A stretch of 64,000 nucleotides of DNA from Duganella dendranthematis (GTDB lineage: Bacteria; Pseudomonadota; Gammaproteobacteria; Burkholderiales; Burkholderiaceae_D). The notes under the pieces are model-generated. The model ran no database searches. It saw nothing but the letters and a program-made list of their open reading frames with translations, and was not told the origin of the DNA. Below, piece by piece: positions 25,177-32,944 of the stretch; the first letter of the stretch is position 1; each line of letters begins with the position of its first letter. The DNA is taken from NCBI RefSeq assembly GCF_012849375.1, contig NZ_CP051684.1:186001-250000 (forward strand). Reading direction: 5' to 3'. The position numbers were made by a program, and so were the translations under genes.

Positions 25177-26151
25177 ATGGCTTATAACCTTGCCCGGCCG
25201 CTGCGCGGGCTGCTCACCGTGCTTGCGCTGTCCTGCGCGATGCTGGGTGTTCCTACGCAGGCGGCCGCGCCGCAAAAAGTCATCGTCGACATGGACATCG
25301 GCGACGACATCGACGACGCCTTCGCTCTCGGTCTGCTGCTGCAAAGCCCGGAGATCGAGATTGTCGGCATCACCACCGCCTGGGGCGACACCGCATTACG
25401 CGCGCAACTGGTGGAACGCATACTGCGCGAAACGGGCCACAGCCAGATCCCGGTCGCACAAGGCGTCCGCACCACCAACAACCCGCAGCCTTTCACGCAA
25501 GCGCGCTACGCCCAGCGCGGCAAAGTGCTGCCGCCAGTGGACGCCATCGGTTTCATGCTGGACCAGATCAAGCGCCAGCCGGGCCAAATCACGCTGGTGG
25601 CCCTTGGCCCGCTGACCAACATTGGCGCAGCTATCGACCGCGACGCCGCCACCTTCGGCAAACTCAAACAGGTGGTGATGATGGGCGGCTCGGTGCGAAG
25701 CGGATACCGCAAATCGCAATACGTGCCATCACGCCCGGCCGACAAGGAATACAACATCGTCTCCGACATCGCCGGCGCGCAAAAGCTGTTCACCGCCGGC
25801 GTGCCGATCGTGATGATGCCGGTCGACTCCACGCAAATTCGCCTGGATGAAGTGGAGCGTAATGCGCTGCTGGGCCACGGTTCGGCGATCACCGACCAAC
25901 TGGCGCTGCTCTATCACCAATGGATCGACGCCTACCAGCCATGGTCCAGCAATATGCCGTCGCTGTTTGACGTGGTGCCGGTGGCGTGGATGCTCGATCC
26001 CGCCGTCTGCCACCTCACGCCGCTGCGCATTGTGGTGGACAAGGACGGCTACACCCGCGAACAGGCGGGCAAGCCGAACGCGCAGGTCTGCCTGACCTCG
26101 GACCAGAAGCGCTTCTTCGATATCTTCATGCCTCGACTGTTGAAGTACTAA
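25177..26151 (+). CDS. Secreted nucleoside hydrolase (IunH/URH family)
   Basis: 324 aa from the ATG at 25177 after GAGG. Signal peptide (GLLTVLALSCAMLGVPTQA, cleavage after QAA). The calcium and substrate motif IVDMDIGDDIDDAF carries Asp38, Asp40, Asp43, Asp44, Asp46 and Asp47, the hallmark of inosine-uridine-preferring hydrolases. TLVALGPLTNIGAAI and VMMGGSV follow in the family order. Hydrolyses ribonucleosides to base and ribose, here in the periplasm, so scavenging is the likely role. Monocistronic or loosely linked to the SUI1 gene 3 bp downstream. Confidence 0.93.
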   Translation: MAYNLARPLRGLLTVLALSCAMLGVPTQAAAPQKVIVDMDIGDDIDDAFALGLLLQSPEIEIVGITTAWGDTALRAQLVERILRETGHSQIPVAQGVRTTNNPQPFTQARYAQRGKVLPPVDAIGFMLDQIKRQPGQITLVALGPLTNIGAAIDRDAATFGKLKQVVMMGGSVRSGYRKSQYVPSRPADKEYNIVSDIAGAQKLFTAGVPIVMMPVDSTQIRLDEVERNALLGHGSAITDQLALLYHQWIDAYQPWSSNMPSLFDVVPVAWMLDPAVCHLTPLRIVVDKDGYTREQAGKPNAQVCLTSDQKRFFDIFMPRLLKY

Positions 26152-26154
26152 GCC

Positions 26155-26499
26155 ATGGCGCTCGTCTACTCCACCGAAACGGGCCGCATGTGCCCTGACT
26201 GCCGCAAGCCGATGACCGACTGCGACTGCAAAAGCGCCGCCAAGGCCAGGCCGGCCGGCGACGGCAATGTGCGCGTGTCGCGCGAATCCAAGGGACGCGG
26301 CGGCAAGACCGTCACGCTGGTGCGCGGCCTGCCGCTGGATGCCGACGCGCTGGCCGCATTGGGCAAGCAGTTGCGCAGCACCTGTGGCTCCGGCGGCACC
26401 GTCAAGGACGGCGTGCTCGAAATCCAGGGCGACCATTGCGAACGCGTGATGGCCGAACTGACTAAGCTTGGCCACAAGCCCAAACGCGTAGGCGGTTAG
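26155..26499 (+). CDS. yciH: SUI1/eIF1-family translation initiation factor-like protein
   Basis: 114 aa. The N-terminus has a zinc-ribbon-like run MCPDCRKPMTDCDCK (CxxC and CxC), then a basic linker and the SUI1 domain: RGGKTVTLVRGLPL, LGKQLRSTCGSGGTVKDGVLEIQGDH and MAELTKLGHKPKR. This is the bacterial YciH form, which resembles eukaryotic eIF1 and affects start-codon fidelity; its role in bacteria is minor or stress-linked. The gene starts just after the nucleoside hydrolase and overlaps the convergent isochorismatase gene by 4 bp. Confidence 0.93.
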   Translation: MALVYSTETGRMCPDCRKPMTDCDCKSAAKARPAGDGNVRVSRESKGRGGKTVTLVRGLPLDADALAALGKQLRSTCGSGGTVKDGVLEIQGDHCERVMAELTKLGHKPKRVGG

Positions 26500-27119
26500 T
26501 CCGCAGCCTGTCCAGCCTGGGCGCGCTGGACCGACAGGTAGATATTGTCGCACTCCAGCGCCTTGCCTTCGCCCACTGCGGCGATCCACTCTTCCGTGCT
26601 ACCGACGGCGGCAAAGCCGGAGTGGAACACCGTGCTGAATACGCGGTGTATCTCCTCCGCGCTGGCCTTGCCGGCCGCGTTCTCATACGACGGCGAGCCG
26701 CTGGCGTCGGCCAAAAATTCCACCGTCAGTCCCTTGTGCGCGGCTTCGTAGGTAGTGGCGGCATCGCAGTTATGCGTCATGTAGCCGACGATAGTCAGCG
26801 TATCGACGCCATGCTCCGTCAGCCACTCCGCCAGGCCGGTGCCGGTGAACACACTGGCATAGCTCTTGTTGACGTGATGGCTGGCCAGACGCTTCGTTAC
26901 TTCGTCATGCAGCTGCCAGCCCGCTGATCCCTTGGCGAAAATCGGCGACTGCTCCGGCGCATCGTGTTGCACCACCACCACCGGGATATCGGCGGCATAG
27001 GCCGCATCCATCGCCCGCGTGATATTCGGCAGCGTCACGTCCACTGGCGGATATTCAATTTTCATATTCCCGCTGAAGTATTCATTTTGCACATCAATGA
27101 CAATCAAGGCTCGGCGCAT
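26496..27119 (-). CDS. Isochorismatase-family cysteine hydrolase
   Basis: 207 aa from the ATG at 27119 (an ATG at 27122 is adjacent; GGGAGA is better spaced for the second). Catalytic triad is visible: Asp in LIVIDVQNEYF, Lys in NKSYASVF and Cys in GYMTHNCDAATTYEAA. Members hydrolyse amides or isochorismate-type ethers; here amide hydrolysis of a small compound is likely. It is divergent from a GlxA-type AraC regulator, a common pairing. The gene ends overlapping the SUI1 gene. Confidence 0.92.
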   Translation of the reverse strand: MRRALIVIDVQNEYFSGNMKIEYPPVDVTLPNITRAMDAAYAADIPVVVVQHDAPEQSPIFAKGSAGWQLHDEVTKRLASHHVNKSYASVFTGTGLAEWLTEHGVDTLTIVGYMTHNCDAATTYEAAHKGLTVEFLADASGSPSYENAAGKASAEEIHRVFSTVFHSGFAAVGSTEEWIAAVGEGKALECDNIYLSVQRAQAGQAAD

Positions 27120-27151
27120 CATATTCTCCCTTTGGTTAATGAGGCTATTTT

Positions 27152-27171
27152 GCGCCTTGCCGCGCCTTGCC
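27152..27171. repeat. 10-bp tandem repeat between isochorismatase and AraC/GlxA genes
   Basis: GCGCCTTGCC occurs twice head to tail, at 27152-27161 and 27162-27171, within the 91-bp divergent gap. A one-turn direct repeat suits the binding mode of AraC-family regulators and could be the operator of the neighbouring GlxA-type protein. Confidence 0.4.
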
Positions 27172-27198
27172 GACAGCGGCCCGAAGGCACACATGCGA

Positions 27199-27204
27199 TA
27201 TAAT
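27199..27204 (+). promoter_or_regulatory. Candidate -10 (TATAAT) of AraC/GlxA gene, near-leaderless
   Basis: A perfect TATAAT lies 6 nt before the ATG at 27211 with no Shine-Dalgarno between. No convincing -35 hexamer is at the right distance, so an activator may be needed. Confidence 0.4.
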
Positions 27205-27210
27205 CGGGCC

Positions 27211-28164
27211 ATGAACGCGCCAATTGCAAAACGTCACCGCATCGCCGTCATCGCCTTTGACGGCATCACGCCCTTTCACCTGTCGGTACCCGGCATGGTG
27301 TTTCGCGACGCCGCGTTCGACCTCAAAATCTGCTCGGCCGATCCATCGCCGCTGCGCACCACCGGTGGTTTCGATATCAGCGTCCAGCATGGACTACAAA
27401 TACTCAGCCGCGCCGACATCGTGATCCTGCCGACCTGGCATGACGACTGCCGGCCAGCGCCAGCCGCGCTGTTGGAAGCGCTGGAACGCGCCCACAAGCG
27501 CGGCGCCCGCATCGTCGGCCTGTGCCTGGGCGCCTTCCCGCTGGCGGAGGCAGGCTTGCTAGATGGACGAACGGCCACCACCCACTGGGCCTATGCCGAT
27601 GCGCTGGCCGAGCGCCATCCCGCCGTCGTGGTGGACCGCGGAGTGCTGTATGTGGATGATGATGTGCTGACCTCCGCCGGTGTGGCGGCGGGCCTGGACT
27701 GCTGCCTGCATCTGCTGCGCCAGCTGTGCGGCGCCGATGCGGCAAACCAGGTGGCGCGACAGTTGGTGGTGGCGCCGCATCGTCAGGGCGGACAGGCGCA
27801 ATTCATCGAGCGCCCGGTGCCGGTGAGCGGCAGCGACGACCGCTTTGCGCAGGTGCTGGACTGGGTCAACCGCCATCTGGCCGACAACCACAGCATCGAC
27901 GCACTGGCCGCGCGCGCCGCCATGAGCCGCCGTAATTTCACCCGCCACTTCCGCGACGCCACCGGCACCTCGTTCAAGCAATGGCTGTTGAATCAGCGCG
28001 TGGCGCACGCCCAGCGGCTGCTGGAAAGCAGCGACGCCTCGATTGAACTGGTGGCGCAGGAAGCCGGCTTCGGTTCGGCGCTATCGCTGCGCCAGCACTT
28101 TCGCGCAGTGCTGCTCACTTCACCGTCCGACTACCGCCGCCAGTTCCGCGCTGGCGCCGGCTGA
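27211..28164 (+). CDS. GlxA-family AraC transcriptional regulator (DJ-1/PfpI N-terminal domain)
   Basis: 317 aa. Residues 1-190 form a DJ-1/PfpI-like domain (RIAVIAFDGITPFHLSVPGM; GARIVGLCLGAFPLAEAGLLDGR has the nucleophile-elbow Cys), and the last 110 form an AraC DNA-binding domain (SIDALAARAAMSRRNFTRHF; ELVAQEAGFGSALSLRQHFRA). Divergent from the isochorismatase-like hydrolase, so it most probably controls it. The 5' untranslated region looks minimal. The gene ends one base before the stop of the convergent rhlE gene. Confidence 0.93.
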   Translation: MNAPIAKRHRIAVIAFDGITPFHLSVPGMVFRDAAFDLKICSADPSPLRTTGGFDISVQHGLQILSRADIVILPTWHDDCRPAPAALLEALERAHKRGARIVGLCLGAFPLAEAGLLDGRTATTHWAYADALAERHPAVVVDRGVLYVDDDVLTSAGVAAGLDCCLHLLRQLCGADAANQVARQLVVAPHRQGGQAQFIERPVPVSGSDDRFAQVLDWVNRHLADNHSIDALAARAAMSRRNFTRHFRDATGTSFKQWLLNQRVAHAQRLLESSDASIELVAQEAGFGSALSLRQHFRAVLLTSPSDYRRQFRAGAG

Positions 28165-29424
28165 TTATTCGCCTGACTCGCCGGCGGTAGCGGCGGCGGC
28201 TTCACGCAGCTTGTCCTTCTTGCTCTTGCGTTTGCCCTTGATGCCGCCGTTTTCCACGTCGGTGACGGCGCTGACCGGCGCCGCCGTTTCCGTCTGCTCG
28301 AAACCGGAAATAGTCTCGCGTGGCACGCGCTGTTCCTGACGCTTCTCGATCAGGCGGAAATGCGGCTCCGATTCCGCCGTCACAAAGCTGATCGCCACGC
28401 CGCTCTCGCCCGCGCGGCCGGTGCGGCCGATGCGGTGCGTGTAGTCGACGGCGGAACGCGGCAAGTCGTAGTTGACCACCGCCGGCAAGCGCGCGATGTC
28501 GATGCCGCGCGCCGCCACGTCAGTCGCCACCAGCACTTGCAGATAGCCGGAGCGGAAATCGGTCAACGTCTGCGTGCGCGCACCCTGGCTCAACTCACCG
28601 TGGAAGGACGCAGCATGAATGCCGTTGCGATTCAATTTATCCGCCACGTGATCGGCTGCATATTTGGTGGCGACGAACACCATCACGCCGCGCCATTTGT
28701 GTTGCTGAATCAGATGCTTGAGCAGCATGGTACGGCGCGGCACGTCGACCGCAATCGCGCGCTGCACGATATCCGGCTTGCTGGACGGCTCGGACAGCAC
28801 TTCGATGCGCGACGGCTGATGCAGGATGCCGTCGGCCAGCTTCTGCACCGCCGGGGGAAAGGTGGCGGAGAAAAACAGGTTCTGGCGCTGCTTGGGGAGC
28901 AAGTCCAAAATGCGGTTCAATTCCTCGCTGAAGCCCAGGTCCAGCAGGCGGTCCGCCTCGTCTAGCACCAGCATCGACACGCGCGAGATCTTCAGCGCGT
29001 TGTGGTCGATCAGGTCGAGCAGGCGGCCCGGCGTGGCGACCACGATGTCGGCGCCGCCGCGCAGCGCCATCATCTGCGGGTTGATCGAGACGCCGCCGAA
29101 CACGATGGCGACTTTGACAGGCATGTTTAGATGCGACACCAGCTTGCGGATCGACTCGCCCACCTGCACCGCCAGTTCGCGCGTCGGCACCAGCACAAGG
29201 CCATGCAGCTGGCGCGGACCGTCGCGGTTGTCCAGCAGCGATTGCAGCAGCGGCAGCGCGAAGGCGGCCGTCTTGCCGGAGCCGGTTTGCGCGGCGCCTA
29301 GCACGTCCTCGCCACGCAGGATGGCGGGAATCGCGGCGGTTTGAATGGCGGTCGGCTCCTGGTAGCCGATCTCGGTGATGGCGTTGAGCAGGGAGGGAGC
29401 AAGGCCCAGTGTGGAAAAAGACAT
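28165..29424 (-). CDS. rhlE: DEAD-box RNA helicase RhlE
   Basis: 419 aa. Helicase motifs in order: Q motif (YQEPTAIQ), I AQTGSGKT (45-52), Ia PTRELAVQ, II DEAD (155-158), III SAT, V TDVAARGID and VI HRIGRTGRAG. The short Lys/Arg-rich tail is typical of RhlE. Role is RNA unwinding in ribosome assembly, RNA decay or cold adaptation. Start ATG 29424. No upstream partner gene, so probably monocistronic. Confidence 0.95.
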   Translation of the reverse strand: MSFSTLGLAPSLLNAITEIGYQEPTAIQTAAIPAILRGEDVLGAAQTGSGKTAAFALPLLQSLLDNRDGPRQLHGLVLVPTRELAVQVGESIRKLVSHLNMPVKVAIVFGGVSINPQMMALRGGADIVVATPGRLLDLIDHNALKISRVSMLVLDEADRLLDLGFSEELNRILDLLPKQRQNLFFSATFPPAVQKLADGILHQPSRIEVLSEPSSKPDIVQRAIAVDVPRRTMLLKHLIQQHKWRGVMVFVATKYAADHVADKLNRNGIHAASFHGELSQGARTQTLTDFRSGYLQVLVATDVAARGIDIARLPAVVNYDLPRSAVDYTHRIGRTGRAGESGVAISFVTAESEPHFRLIEKRQEQRVPRETISGFEQTETAAPVSAVTDVENGGIKGKRKSKKDKLREAAAATAGESGE

Positions 29425-29466
29425 ATCGGCCTAATTTAAACAAATCAGCCGACAGTATAAAGCATG

Positions 29467-29841
29467 CTAGTTGCACACCCCGCGCAAGGCGGCGACGGCG
29501 ATGAACGGCAGCGCCAGATAGCCACCAAGGAAAAAAGTCGGCTGCCGCTTCAGGCCTTCCGAGTGCAGGCAGTCCGGCACCTTGGCTTCGTTAAAGGCTG
29601 CGGTCATGATGTCCGACTTGGCGACGCTGAATGCCGGCGTACTTTGCAGCAGCGGTGGTGGCGGTGGCTCGGCCGCCATCGCTTCTGCCACCGCTTTTCT
29701 GATGCCCGGATCGGCGCGGTCGGCGATGACCTTGACCTGCTGCGGCGAGGCGGCTGCGTCGAGGTACGGGTCCTTCTTGGCGTCTTCCGCATGCGCGCCG
29801 GCGCACAGCAACAGCATCCACATCCAACCCGATAAACGCAT
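29467..29841 (-). CDS. Small secreted protein of unknown function
   Basis: 124 aa from the ATG at 29841; two ATG codons are adjacent (29844, 29841) after GAGCGAGGA, and the second is better spaced. A signal peptide (GWMWMLLLCAGAHA) leads to a mature protein with a Pro-run (PPPPPLL), two cysteines (VPDCLHSEGL and a C-terminal VCN) and a hydrophobic stretch FFLGGYLALPFIAVAAL near the C-terminus that may insert in a membrane. No family recognised. Confidence 0.65.
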   Translation of the reverse strand: MRLSGWMWMLLLCAGAHAEDAKKDPYLDAAASPQQVKVIADRADPGIRKAVAEAMAAEPPPPPLLQSTPAFSVAKSDIMTAAFNEAKVPDCLHSEGLKRQPTFFLGGYLALPFIAVAALRGVCN

Positions 29842-29910
29842 CATTTCCTCGCTCTCGATCGACTCCATGCATTATTATGCAGAATAGCCATTTTGACAAA
29901 GAAAACCACC

Positions 29911-30903
29911 ATGATCAATTGGGATGCCCATGCCTGCTTGCCCCAGCACCCGCTGGCGGACTTCACACCCGTGCGCCGGCTGCATGCCGCCGGCGTCAAT
30001 TATGTGTCGCTCAACGTGGGCGCAGACATGAATCCGCTGTCGCAAGTGATGTCTGTGATCGCCGGCTACCGCGCCACCATCGCCGCCGATCCGGAACGTT
30101 ACGCGCTGGTCTCCAGCGTGGACGACATCATCCAGGCCGCCGCCGACGGCCGCATGGCGATCAGCTTCGACCTGGAAGGCGCGCTGCCGCTGATGGAGCA
30201 GCCGGACATGGTGGCGCTATATGCGCAACTGGGCGTGCGCCAGATCCACTTTGCCTACAACCGCAATAACAGCGTGGCGGACGGCTGCCATGACATCCCG
30301 CGCGGCCTGACGCCGCTGGGCCAGCGCATGGTGGAAGCGGTCAATGAGAACGGCATCCTGATGGACTGCTCGCACACCGGGCGCCTATGCAGCCTGGAGA
30401 TCATGAACGCCTCCTCGCAGCCGGTGATCTTCAGCCACGCCAATCCGTACACGCTGGTGCAGCATGGCCGCAACGTCACCGATGAACAGATCCGCGCCTG
30501 CGCGGCGACCGGCGGCGTGGTGTGCGTGTCCGGCCTGTCGTTCTTCCTCGGCAGCGCGCAGCCGGACGCCAACGACGTGGCGCGCCACGTGGCCTACATT
30601 GCGGACCTGGTGGGCGTCCGCCATGCGGGAATTGGCTTGGATATCTGCTTCCAGCAGCCCGGCCTGGACGAAACGCCGCCCGGCGATTTCAACCCGGAGC
30701 ACTGGTGGCCCGCGTCCGCCGGCTACAGCGCCGACAAGCCGCCCAGCTTCACGCCGCCGGAAGTATGGCGCGAACTGCCGGCCGCATTGCGCCGCGCCGG
30801 CATGAGCGAGACCGAAGCGGAGCTGGTCCTGGGCCGCAACATGATGCGTGTCGCGCAGCAGGTCTGGGGCACGTCCGAAGCGGCGCTGGCCAAAGCTGCC
30901 TGA
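29911..30903 (+). CDS. Membrane dipeptidase, peptidase M19 family
   Basis: 330 aa from ATG 29911. M19 features: FDLEGALPL with the bridging Glu, MDCSHTG with a His ligand and FSHANPYTL with another, then GIGLDICF. The first ligand motif reads WDAHACLP, where most M19 enzymes have DGHNDLP, so the second-metal Asp is a Cys here; this occurs in a distinct M19 subgroup and may change metal use. Expected to cleave dipeptides or related amides. No signal peptide, so cytoplasmic. Confidence 0.9.
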   Translation: MINWDAHACLPQHPLADFTPVRRLHAAGVNYVSLNVGADMNPLSQVMSVIAGYRATIAADPERYALVSSVDDIIQAAADGRMAISFDLEGALPLMEQPDMVALYAQLGVRQIHFAYNRNNSVADGCHDIPRGLTPLGQRMVEAVNENGILMDCSHTGRLCSLEIMNASSQPVIFSHANPYTLVQHGRNVTDEQIRACAATGGVVCVSGLSFFLGSAQPDANDVARHVAYIADLVGVRHAGIGLDICFQQPGLDETPPGDFNPEHWWPASAGYSADKPPSFTPPEVWRELPAALRRAGMSETEAELVLGRNMMRVAQQVWGTSEAALAKAA

Positions 30904-30915
30904 TTTGCCCTCTGA

Positions 30916-31521
30916 TTATTTGTGCAGGCGGAGTTTCAGGTAGGCCTGCAAGGCCATCTTGAATTCCGCCACCAGTTCGCGGCGCTCGGCAGCACTGGCT
31001 TGCGCGTACAGCGGATTCAATCCCTTCACGATTTGCAGCGCCACATTGGCGGTGCGCAGCGCGTCCTCCTCCTCCATCTGCGGATTTTTCTGCCTTAACA
31101 CCGCGCCGAATTGCGCCCGCAAACGCTGCCGCGCATCGGCGCTGCGCTGGTAGCCCAGTGTGGCGTTCAGCAGCGTGAAATAGGCCGGGTGCTCGTCGAA
31201 GAAACCGATCATCAAATCGAACACCCGGTCCGCCAGCGCATTCACGCTCAGGTGGGCGGCATCGGTTGTAAGGCCGCTCCAGCGCTGCGCCATGTCTTCG
31301 CCATACTGTTCACGCAGCGCGCGGGCCAGCGTCAGCTTGTTGGGAAAGTATTGATACAGCGCGCCGATAGACGAGCCGGAACGCTCGGCGATGGCGGTCA
31401 TGGTGGCGGCGTCGAAGCCGAATTCGGCAAAGACAGCGGCGGCGGCATCCAGCATGGCGGCCATGCGCTGCTCGCCGCGCAACTGCTGCGGCTTGCGCCG
31501 TTTTTGATTATCTGAGGACAT
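30916..31521 (-). CDS. TetR-family transcriptional repressor
   Basis: 201 aa from ATG 31521. The N-terminal HTH is clear: RMAAMLDAAAAVFAEFGFDAATMTAIAERSGSSIGALYQYFPNKLTLARAL. The C-terminal ligand domain is all-helical. It is divergent from a Cys-less isochorismatase homologue. Two almost identical 14-bp palindromes lie in the intergenic gap, one overlapping its own start codon, which explains probable autorepression and control of the hydrolase gene. Confidence 0.94.
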   Translation of the reverse strand: MSSDNQKRRKPQQLRGEQRMAAMLDAAAAVFAEFGFDAATMTAIAERSGSSIGALYQYFPNKLTLARALREQYGEDMAQRWSGLTTDAAHLSVNALADRVFDLMIGFFDEHPAYFTLLNATLGYQRSADARQRLRAQFGAVLRQKNPQMEEEDALRTANVALQIVKGLNPLYAQASAAERRELVAEFKMALQAYLKLRLHK

Positions 31522-31526
31522 CCTCA
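31513..31526. promoter_or_regulatory. TetR operator 1
   Basis: TGAGGACATCCTCA, a perfect 6-bp inverted repeat with a 2-bp centre, overlapping the start codon of the TetR gene. One base differs from operator 2. Centre about 33 bp (three helical turns) from operator 2. Confidence 0.7.
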
Positions 31527-31542
31527 CATTATAGGCTACAAT

Positions 31543-31562
31543 ATATGAGGACACCCTCATAT
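31543..31562. promoter_or_regulatory. TetR operator 2
   Basis: ATATGAGGACACCCTCATAT, an 8-bp inverted repeat with a 4-bp spacer. Its core TGAGGACACCCTCA (31546-31559) matches operator 1 at 13 of 14 bases. It overlaps the probable promoters of both the TetR gene (TATAAT on the minus strand, 31533-31528) and the hydrolase gene (TACAAT 31537-31542). Confidence 0.7.
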
Positions 31563-31578
31563 TAAAGGAGCGCACACC

Positions 31579-32133
31579 ATGGAAACGACCGCACTGGTAT
31601 TAATCGATCTTCAACATAGCAACGTGGCGCGCACGCTGGCGCCGCATTCCGCGCAGCAGGTAGTGGAAAACAGCGCGCGGCTGGCGCACGCTGTGCGCAC
31701 CAAGGGCGGCACGGTGGTCTACGTGCGCGTGCTGGTCAACGAACTGCGGCCGCAGCCGGCCGACGTATCGGTGAGCCGCGATCCATCCGCCCCACCGCTG
31801 CCGCCACAGGCGTGGGAGATTGTCGACGCCGCCGGCATGCAGCCGGGCGACATCGTCATCGACAAGCGCCAGTGGGGCGCCTTTCACGGCACCTCGCTGG
31901 ACCAGCAACTGCGCCGGCGCGGCATCAAGACCATCATCCTCGGCGGCATTGCCACCAACTTCGGCGTGGAATCCACCGCACGCGCGGCGCAAGACCTGGG
32001 CTACGCGCTGATGTTCGCGGAAGACGCCATGTCCAGCCTCACGGCGGAGATGCACCAGTTCCCCGTGCAGGCCATCTTCCCGATTCTTGGTCACGTCCGC
32101 TCGACGGAGGAGCTACTGGCAACCATTGGATAA
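31579..32133 (+). CDS. Isochorismatase-family protein lacking the catalytic Cys
   Basis: 184 aa; SD AAAGGAG then ATG 31579. The fold and most motifs are there: LVLIDLQHSN (Asp), VIDKRQWGAFHGTSLDQQLRRRGIKTIILGGIATN (Lys), and then FGVESTARAAQDLGY where the catalytic Cys of the family is Gly. This Gly form occurs in a subset of the family, whose catalysis is unclear. Regulated by the divergent TetR protein. The last 95 bp overlap an antisense membrane-protein gene. Confidence 0.88.
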   Translation: METTALVLIDLQHSNVARTLAPHSAQQVVENSARLAHAVRTKGGTVVYVRVLVNELRPQPADVSVSRDPSAPPLPPQAWEIVDAAGMQPGDIVIDKRQWGAFHGTSLDQQLRRRGIKTIILGGIATNFGVESTARAAQDLGYALMFAEDAMSSLTAEMHQFPVQAIFPILGHVRSTEELLATIG

Positions 32134-32497
32134 CGCCCCACGCCAGCTCCGGCGCGATGAATAGCCACAGCAATGGCGCGCCGGTGGCGGCTAGTGCCCA
32201 GATCATCCAGGCGGTAAACAGCAGCCGCGCGACGCCGTCGAAGCGTCCGTAGCGCGGCTGCGGGTCGCTGATGCGCAGCGCCGCCCACACCAGCACCACG
32301 CTGCCCAGCAGGCAGGCGAACAATACATGGAACGGCATGAAGGCTGGCAGCGCGGCGCCGCCGAGCGCCTGGTTGATGCCGTCCAGCTGCGCGTGCGCGT
32401 AGGCGAAACTCCACGGCGTGGCAAATGGCGCGGTGACCAGCAGGTCATAAATGGCGCTACCGAGGACAATGCGGCGGTAGTTGGTGGATGTCAGCAT
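32039..32497 (-). CDS. Integral membrane protein of unknown function, MerR-controlled
   Basis: 152 aa with four hydrophobic segments (VLGSAIYDLLVTAPFAT, FMPFHVLFACLLGSVVLVWAAL, LLFTAWMIWALAATGAPLL, then WLFIAPELAWGVI). The last 32 residues (VAPPSSGRDQESGRWPARGTG...) are hydrophilic, unlike the rest, and are encoded antisense to the isochorismatase 3' end, so an older stop may have been lost. The SD GGGAGAG precedes the start. A MerR-type promoter lies just upstream, so this is the target of the divergent MerR regulator. Function unknown; a four-helix membrane protein of a small-molecule response. Confidence 0.7.
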   Translation of the reverse strand: MLTSTNYRRIVLGSAIYDLLVTAPFATPWSFAYAHAQLDGINQALGGAALPAFMPFHVLFACLLGSVVLVWAALRISDPQPRYGRFDGVARLLFTAWMIWALAATGAPLLWLFIAPELAWGVIQWLPVAPPSSGRDQESGRWPARGTGASPP

Positions 32498-32523
32498 GAG
32501 CTCTCCCTATGAATGATGGAGCC

Positions 32524-32555
32524 ATGCTAAAGGCTGGAGTACACTCCAGGGTCAA
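32524..32555 (-). promoter_or_regulatory. MerR-type promoter with 20-bp spacer and operator dyad
   Basis: On the minus strand, -35 TTGACC (32555-32550) and -10 TAGCAT (32529-32524) are separated by 20 bp, the over-long spacer of MerR-activated promoters. Inside the spacer, at 32534-32549, is the dyad CTGGAGT-AC-ACTCCAG (7-bp arms, 2-bp centre). It directs transcription of the 152-aa membrane protein and is adjacent to the divergent MerR gene. Confidence 0.72.
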
Positions 32556-32575
32556 GCGACATTGGAGACTTTCAG

Positions 32576-32944
32576 ATGCAGATCGGCGAAATCGCCAGCG
32601 CCACGGGGCTGAGCCGCGACACCTTGCGCTTCTATGAGAAGCGCGGCCTGCTGCGCGCGCGCCGCAGCGCCAACGGTTACCGCGACTATCCGCCGGAAGC
32701 GGTGGACTGGCTACGCTACATCAAACTGGCGCAAACGCTGGGCTTTACGCTGGCCGAAATCGAGGCCGACCTGCCGCTGCTGGCCGAACCGGATGCCGCC
32801 GGACCGCAATTGCGCGCGGCGCTGGAACGCAAGCTGGCCGATATCGACCAGCGCATTAATGGCCTGCGCCTGCTGCGCGGCGAATTGGCACGCCGCCTCG
32901 GAGACGACATGCAGGCCTGCCCCCTGCAAGGCGCGGCTACTTGA
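32576..32944 (+). CDS. MerR-family transcriptional regulator
   Basis: 122 aa. The N-terminal winged HTH is IGEIASATGLSRDTLRFYEKRGLLRARRSANGYRDY, followed by the dimerisation helix to residue 110. The C-terminus has one Cys (MQACPLQ) rather than the paired metal-binding cysteines of CueR or ZntR, so a metal-sensing role is less likely; a redox or organic ligand is possible. It is divergent from a membrane-protein gene whose promoter carries its expected dyad. The end overlaps the next gene by 8 bp. Confidence 0.93.
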   Translation: MQIGEIASATGLSRDTLRFYEKRGLLRARRSANGYRDYPPEAVDWLRYIKLAQTLGFTLAEIEADLPLLAEPDAAGPQLRAALERKLADIDQRINGLRLLRGELARRLGDDMQACPLQGAAT

